Source: an uncultured Candidatus Saccharibacteria bacterium
GTDB lineage: Bacteria > Patescibacteriota > Saccharimonadia > Saccharimonadales > Saccharimonadaceae
DNA length: 22,545 nt
Assembly: GCA_937876715.1 (NCBI GenBank)
Contig: CALEGA010000009.1
Span: 1 to 22,545, forward strand
Reading direction: 5' to 3'
Shown here: positions 18,923 to 22,545 of the stretch, one piece after another
How positions within the stretch are numbered: the first letter of the stretch is position 1
Layout: every line of letters begins with the position of its first letter
Program-made: the position numbers and the translations under genes
Notes under the pieces: model-generated
What the model was told of the DNA's origin: nothing
The model's input: the letters and a program-made list of their open reading frames with translations, nothing else
Databases searched by the model: none

Positions 18923-20529
18923 GTCGGATTAAAAGTTTAGTCCGCGCGTCAATGACGGAGGGGATGGACATTTTTAATATGAGAAAGGGCGGGAAAGGCG
19001 TGAAGATTTTTGTTGCGGCGGCAATGTTCTTGGCGTTTTTTGGCTGGTCAGTTTCGATGATTTTTCCGCTGAAGGCGGTAGGACAGGAGGCGGCGCTTCT
19101 TTCTATGTTCGTGGCGATAGCGTCACTGCTCACGCTGATTGAAGGGATTTATAAGTCGGGGGGATTGTTGTTCAACTGTCGCGACGACGATATGTTGCTG
19201 TCGTTGCCGCTGAGCCGAGCGCAGATTGTAGGACTTCGAATTTTTAAGTTTTATGTGTTTGAGCTGGTGTTTAATTCCCTGTATTTAGTGCCGGCGATGT
19301 TGGCGTATGGTTTGTTTGCGCATCCAGGAGTGTCATTTTGGTTTGTGTCGGTGATTATGATTTTCTTGTTACCGATAATTCCGATTGCGATTTCTTGTGT
19401 GATTGGCGCACTGATCACCGCTTTTTCTTCGCGATTTAAGAAACACAATATAGTTTCTACGATTTTGGCGTTCGTATTTATGTTTGTGATGATGGTGTTT
19501 TCTTTTAAGGCGAGTGATTTTACGAGGAATATTGGTAATTATGCCGGCGGAATTAGCGGCACGATAAATCAAGTTTATTATCCAGCAAAGGTTTATACGG
19601 ATTTAGTTGGGCAGTTTGATTTTGGTAAGTTGTTGATATTTATTGCGATTCATATCGTGGTGATTCTCGCTGCGATTGCGTTTATTTCCAAATTATATTT
19701 CCGTATAAATTCGCGAGCGAAAAGTGTTGCCACTGCTTCTTCGGCTTCGCAAAAAGTAGTGTTCGCTGGCAAGGTACGGCGACCGTTCTCAGCGCTGATG
19801 AAAAAGGAGATGGGTCGAATTGCGAGTTCACCGACGTTGATGGTGAATGCGGGATTTGGTTTGATTTTGTTCTTGGTTGGCGTGGGATTGATTTGCTTTA
19901 AGTTTGACGCATTGAACGGGTTGTTGCAGGCGCCAGACCGCGAAGAAGTGTCGATTACGCTCGACGATATTCGGCAATATTTGCCGGCGGTAACGTTTGC
20001 GCTGATGGCGTTTTGTAGTTTAATGTCGTTTATGACGACAACGCTGATTTCTTTGGAAAAGAGAGCGATTAACTTGACTAAGACTTTGCCGATTAGCGCG
20101 AAGAAGATTTTGCTTGCGAAAGTTCTTGCTACGCTCGTGATAGTTTGGGTACCGATTTTGATTGGCGCGATGGCGATGATTATTCGGTTCCGGTTTGGGA
20201 TCGTGGAAAGTTTGTTGCTGATTATTGCGGGGATTACGCTGCCGGTGATTACGGAATTGTTTGGAATTTTAGTGGATTTGAAGCACGCGAATTTTGACGC
20301 CGAGACCGATACGGAAATTGTGAAGCAAAGCACTGGTTCGATGATTTCTACGTTCTTTGGCTTGGGCGGGTCGATGGTGGTGATTGGTGTGGCTGTAGTG
20401 CTAGTGCTTACGGTCGGGCAGACAATAGCATTGGCGGTGATTGACGCCGTGCTAGTGGCGGTGTGCTTTGGATTGTATTTCCATTTTGCAAAAATTTGTG
20501 AAGTTCGGTTTAAAGAATTACAAGCTTAA
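18919..20529 (+). CDS. ABC exporter membrane subunit
   Basis: A 536-aa integral membrane protein with about a dozen hydrophobic helices, in two halves separated by a cytoplasmic stretch around residues 265-305 (basic, SRAKSVATASSASQ... RRPFSALMKKEMGR). An N-terminal amphipathic basic segment (SRIKSLVRASMTEG) precedes the first helix at about 31-50. The EKRAINLTKTLPISAKKILLAKVLATL segment (about 377-403) is the coupling-helix pattern of ABC-2 and EcsB-like permeases. It overlaps the ATPase gene by 4 nt, so the two form a complete exporter. Export of drug, lipid or peptide is possible. It ends by overlapping murB convergently by 4 nt. Confidence 0.9.
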   Translation: MSRIKSLVRASMTEGMDIFNMRKGGKGVKIFVAAAMFLAFFGWSVSMIFPLKAVGQEAALLSMFVAIASLLTLIEGIYKSGGLLFNCRDDDMLLSLPLSRAQIVGLRIFKFYVFELVFNSLYLVPAMLAYGLFAHPGVSFWFVSVIMIFLLPIIPIAISCVIGALITAFSSRFKKHNIVSTILAFVFMFVMMVFSFKASDFTRNIGNYAGGISGTINQVYYPAKVYTDLVGQFDFGKLLIFIAIHIVVILAAIAFISKLYFRINSRAKSVATASSASQKVVFAGKVRRPFSALMKKEMGRIASSPTLMVNAGFGLILFLVGVGLICFKFDALNGLLQAPDREEVSITLDDIRQYLPAVTFALMAFCSLMSFMTTTLISLEKRAINLTKTLPISAKKILLAKVLATLVIVWVPILIGAMAMIIRFRFGIVESLLLIIAGITLPVITELFGILVDLKHANFDAETDTEIVKQSTGSMISTFFGLGGSMVVIGVAVVLVLTVGQTIALAVIDAVLVAVCFGLYFHFAKICEVRFKELQA

Positions 20530-21539
20530 TTCGCTTCGATTTTGACCGGCTCGGGTTCGAGTTCTAGGCCGTATTTGTTTTTGACGATTTGTTGGATTTC
20601 TTGAATGGCTTTTTGTAAGTCTTTGTAGGTTTTGCCGGATTCGTTGATGAGAATGAGGGCGGCTTTGTCGGAGACTTTGAAACCGTGGAAAATTTTGCCT
20701 TTGAGACTGGCGTTTTCTAAGAGCCAGCCAGTGTTGACCTTATATTTGCCGTCGGAAGTTTCTCGGTATGGAATGTCCTGATTTTTGGGCGGCTCGTTTA
20801 GAATAATGTTTTTGAAGAAGCTGCCAGCGGAGGCTTCGACGGCTGGGTCGGGGAGTTTGCTTTTGCGGATTTCTGTGACGGCGTCGTAGATGGATTTGGG
20901 CGAGCAATCCGCGATGTTGTGGTCGTCTAGGTATTTTTGGAGAGAGTTGTAGAAAGGCTGTTTTAGCTGATGTCCGGTGAATTTGAAAGTGGCGCTCAAA
21001 ATGAAATAGCGACCTTTAGTTTCGCCAGAGTTGAAGATGGAGTGACGATAGGCGAAGTCGCAATCTTTGGCGTCGATTTCTCGGTATTCGTTGATAAGCG
21101 TGTCGTAGACTTCTACGGATTCTAGAGTATCTTTGGCTTCTTGACCGTAAGCGCCGATGTTTTGAACGGGAGCAGCGCCGACAGTGCCGGGGATTTTAGC
21201 CATCGCTTCGACGCCGGAGAAGTTTTTATCGACGACGAATTGAACGAAATTGTCCCAGATTTCTCCACCACCGGCTTTTACTTCTAATTCATTTTCTGAT
21301 TCTTGGAGAATTTCTATGCCTTTGATTTTGTTGAGGATGAGAGCGCCGTCAAAACCTTTGTCTAACCCGAGAGAGTTGGCGCCAGTGCCGAGAAAATAGA
21401 TAGGCAGACCTTTTTCGGCGGCGAATTCGCAAGCGTCATTGACTTCGTCTGCGGTTTCTACTTCGATGACGAATTTGGCGGGACCGCCAAGGCGCATGGT
21501 GGTTAGTTCTTTGATAGGGATGTTTTCTCGGATGTTCAT
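20526..21539 (-). CDS. murB: UDP-N-acetylenolpyruvoylglucosamine reductase
   Basis: MurB reduces UDP-GlcNAc-enolpyruvate to UDP-MurNAc with FAD and NADPH, the second step of peptidoglycan precursor synthesis. The 337-aa protein is of the longer, E. coli-like (type I) form: MRLGGPAKF (15-23) and GTGANSL (51-57) in the FAD-binding part, IPGTVGAAPVQNIGAYGQE (116-134), catalytic-site Arg165 in YRHS, the catalytic Ser240 in AGSFFKN, and the C-terminal EPEPVKIE with the family's closing Glu. It starts 6 nt after TGTTATAAT, so the mRNA is probably leaderless, and it is divergent from queH. Confidence 0.95.
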   Translation of the reverse strand: MNIRENIPIKELTTMRLGGPAKFVIEVETADEVNDACEFAAEKGLPIYFLGTGANSLGLDKGFDGALILNKIKGIEILQESENELEVKAGGGEIWDNFVQFVVDKNFSGVEAMAKIPGTVGAAPVQNIGAYGQEAKDTLESVEVYDTLINEYREIDAKDCDFAYRHSIFNSGETKGRYFILSATFKFTGHQLKQPFYNSLQKYLDDHNIADCSPKSIYDAVTEIRKSKLPDPAVEASAGSFFKNIILNEPPKNQDIPYRETSDGKYKVNTGWLLENASLKGKIFHGFKVSDKAALILINESGKTYKDLQKAIQEIQQIVKNKYGLELEPEPVKIEAN

Positions 21540-21545
21540 AGGGTA

Positions 21546-21568
21546 ATTATAACATTTTATGATAGAAT
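21546..21568. promoter_or_regulatory. Back-to-back leaderless promoters of murB and queH
   Basis: Minus TGTTATAAT (TATAAT 21546-21551) lies 6 nt before murB ATG 21539; plus TGATAGAAT (hexamer 21563-21568) lies 6 nt before ATG 21575. The hexamers are 11 bp apart. Confidence 0.7.
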
Positions 21569-21574
21569 ATGGAC

Positions 21575-22144
21575 ATGAAAGTTTTGATGCATACGTGTTG
21601 CGCGCCGTGTTCGGTGTACTGTATTGATTCCCTGCGGGCGGAGGGGATTGAGCCGACGGTGTTTTGGTTTAATCCGAATATTCACCCGTATACGGAGTAT
21701 AAGGCGCGGCGGGATTGTCTGCGTGATTATATCAAATCGATTGGGGTTGCGGGGATTTTTGTGGAAAATTATGGGTTGGAGGAGTTTTGTAAGGCGGTCG
21801 TTGACGATATTCCGAACCGGTGTGTGAATTATTGTTACCGAGCGCGGATTTCTCAGACGGCGAAGTATGCGCGCGAGCACGGGTTTGAGGCGTTTACGAC
21901 AACGCTACTGGTGTCGCCGTATCAGAAGCACGAGGAACTTCGTAAAGTTTGCGAGGAAATGGCGGAGCTTTCTGGCGTTCAGTTTTTATATAGGGATTTT
22001 AGAGTGGGATTTCGCGAGGGGCAGAAGAAGGCGCGAGAGTTGGGGCTATACATGCAGAAATATTGTGGGTGTATTTTTTCCGAGAAAGAAAGATACGAGA
22101 AGCAGATTTTGCGTGATTTAGAAGCGGGAGTGATTGAAATTTAG
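21575..22144 (+). CDS. queH: Epoxyqueuosine reductase QueH
   Basis: QueH (formerly DUF208) is the cobalamin-independent enzyme that reduces epoxyqueuosine to queuosine in the tRNA anticodon, using iron-sulfur and metal sites. The 189-aa protein shows its characteristic cysteine pattern: HTCCAPCSVYC near the start (Cys8, 9 and 12), NRCVNYCYRAR in the middle, and KYCGCIFSEKER near the end, together with FWFNPNIHPYTEY and TTLLVSPYQKHEEL. The chosen ATG (21575) is 6 nt after the -10; the ATG at 21569 begins inside it and is less likely. The rest of the queuosine pathway is not in the window. The gene may serve salvage of queuine precursors. Confidence 0.94.
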   Translation: MKVLMHTCCAPCSVYCIDSLRAEGIEPTVFWFNPNIHPYTEYKARRDCLRDYIKSIGVAGIFVENYGLEEFCKAVVDDIPNRCVNYCYRARISQTAKYAREHGFEAFTTTLLVSPYQKHEELRKVCEEMAELSGVQFLYRDFRVGFREGQKKARELGLYMQKYCGCIFSEKERYEKQILRDLEAGVIEI

Positions 22145-22147
22145 AAA

Positions 22148-22396
22148 TTATAGGCTGTCTTGAAGTTCAAAACGGTATTTTTGTTCGGCTTCGGGATGTT
22201 TTTTGTGGTCAACTTCGTCGAAAAACATATCATAAGGACGACACCAGAGACGACCGTCGCCATAGAGCGCGCGGTAGATGACCATTTTCTCTTGGGTCTC
22301 GGAGTGATAGGCGATGTCCTCGATGATATAGAGGTTGCCTTTGAAGTGACGATAAATGCCGTGGAGTTTAAATCTATTGTCGATTTTGTTCTTCAT
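22148..22396 (-). CDS. DUF1653-domain protein
   Basis: An 82-aa protein that is nearly all DUF1653 domain: GIYRHFKGNLYIIEDIAYHSETQEKMVIYRALYGDGRLWCRPYDMFFDEV (about 12-61 of the chosen form), with the family's RHYKG-like opening, AxHSET, V-Y-x-AL and W-x-R-P-x-x-MF features. This domain is common and small, and its function is unknown. The start is chosen at the ATG 7 nt after an extended -10 (TGCTATAAT, hexamer 22404-22409); an upstream in-frame ATG-less extension would run through the promoter. It ends 4 nt from the queH stop. Confidence 0.88.
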   Translation of the reverse strand: MKNKIDNRFKLHGIYRHFKGNLYIIEDIAYHSETQEKMVIYRALYGDGRLWCRPYDMFFDEVDHKKHPEAEQKYRFELQDSL

Positions 22397-22403
22397 ATGG
22401 TGA

Positions 22404-22412
22404 ATTATAGCA
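22404..22412 (-). promoter_or_regulatory. Extended -10 for leaderless DUF1653 mRNA
   Basis: TGCTATAAT on the minus strand (hexamer 22404-22409), 7 nt before ATG 22396. Confidence 0.65.
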
Positions 22413-22470
22413 TATGGTCGCAGAAACTTTCTCCGACTTTTCTTCAAGACTAGGCAAGAATTGGTTTTTG

Positions 22471-22479
22471 TGGTATAAT
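22471..22479 (+). promoter_or_regulatory. Extended -10 promoter of tRNA-Lys
   Basis: TGGTATAAT with the hexamer at 22474-22479; transcription would start near 22486, a few nt before the tRNA. Confidence 0.65.
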
Positions 22480-22492
22480 GTTTTGGTGATTT

Positions 22493-22545
22493 GGTCCGGT
22501 AGCTCAGTTGGTTAGAGCACGAGCCTCTTAAGCTTGGTGTCGAGA
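22493..22545 (+). tRNA. tRNA-Lys(CTT), 5' part (cut by window edge)
   Basis: Acceptor 5' strand GGTCCGG, TA, D stem GCTC/GAGC with AGTTGGTTA loop, anticodon stem CGAGC/GCTTG, loop CTCTTAA (anticodon CTT), variable GTGTC, then the beginning of the T arm. The 3' half lies outside the window. The identity rests on the anticodon only. Confidence 0.85.

Noticed and set aside
19650..20333. 227-aa open frame on the minus strand
   Set aside because: Opposite the ABC permease, Ile/Ser/Asn-rich shadow; it would overlap a well-supported gene entirely.
1..22545. CRISPR arrays, insertion sequences, prophage or integrase attachment sites
   Set aside because: No regular spaced repeats, transposase or integrase genes, or duplicated tRNA ends were seen.

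Overview
The window looks like a piece of a small, streamlined Candidate Phyla Radiation genome, most probably Candidatus Saccharibacteria (TM7). This rests on overall impression: short gene versions, very small intergenic gaps, single-copy cell-wall and translation genes scattered in tiny transcription units, SP/TM surface proteins of the Gram-positive type, and standard use of TGA as a stop (ychF), which argues against Gracilibacteria/SR1. No phage, IS element, CRISPR array or rRNA was seen.

Layout. 1-1073: 5' part of ruvB (minus) preceded by a PIN-domain gene and an overlapping 51-codon gene, which looks like a toxin-antitoxin pair co-transcribed with ruvB. 1178-3785: a surface-protein operon (minus) with a secreted WxL/camelysin-like protein, a single-pass membrane protein and a DUF916-like membrane protein, with an SD-masking hairpin at its head. 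3862-4055: a perfect sigma70-type promoter and a strong terminator bracket about 160 nt with no ORF, a candidate small RNA. 4064-5239: m5U RNA methyltransferase. 5292-5466: tRNA-Pro and tRNA-Arg(UCU). 5488-8754: murI, a SAM methyltransferase, a glycosyltransferase and a bacterial PH-domain protein. 8815-10139: tRNA-Met, a 69-aa unknown protein, and a zinc-finger-less dnaJ behind a CIRCE operator. 10158-11180: truncated Mur-ligase-like protein and tRNA-Arg(GCG) with a structured leader. 11254-13652: a 356-aa orphan protein, tRNA-Ser(CGA), DUF167 and ychF. 13709-15325: Pro/Thr-linker membrane protein and an ABC permease fused to the tail of an ATPase. 15422-18162: PAP2 phosphatase, GNAT acetyltransferase, a 147-aa protein under two NrdR-box-like operators, and folD. 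18218-22545: ABC exporter pair, murB, queH, DUF1653 protein and the start of a tRNA-Lys.

Two themes stand out. First, at least a dozen genes start 6-8 nt after a (usually extended, TGnTATAAT) -10 box, implying leaderless mRNAs; a smaller set, mostly surface or accessory genes, has true leaders with strong Shine-Dalgarno sequences. This rule also corrects several start codons (folD, queH, DUF1653 protein, Mur-ligase-like protein). Second, the 147-aa gene at 16901-17344 carries an R-x-T-G-Y glycyl-radical-like loop and RVKH tail like anaerobic ribonucleotide reductase NrdD, an ATP-cone-like N-terminus, and sits behind a pair of 16-bp palindromes with NrdR-box sequence and spacing: the best candidate for an undescribed system here. 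All family assignments are by eye from motifs; none was checked by a search.
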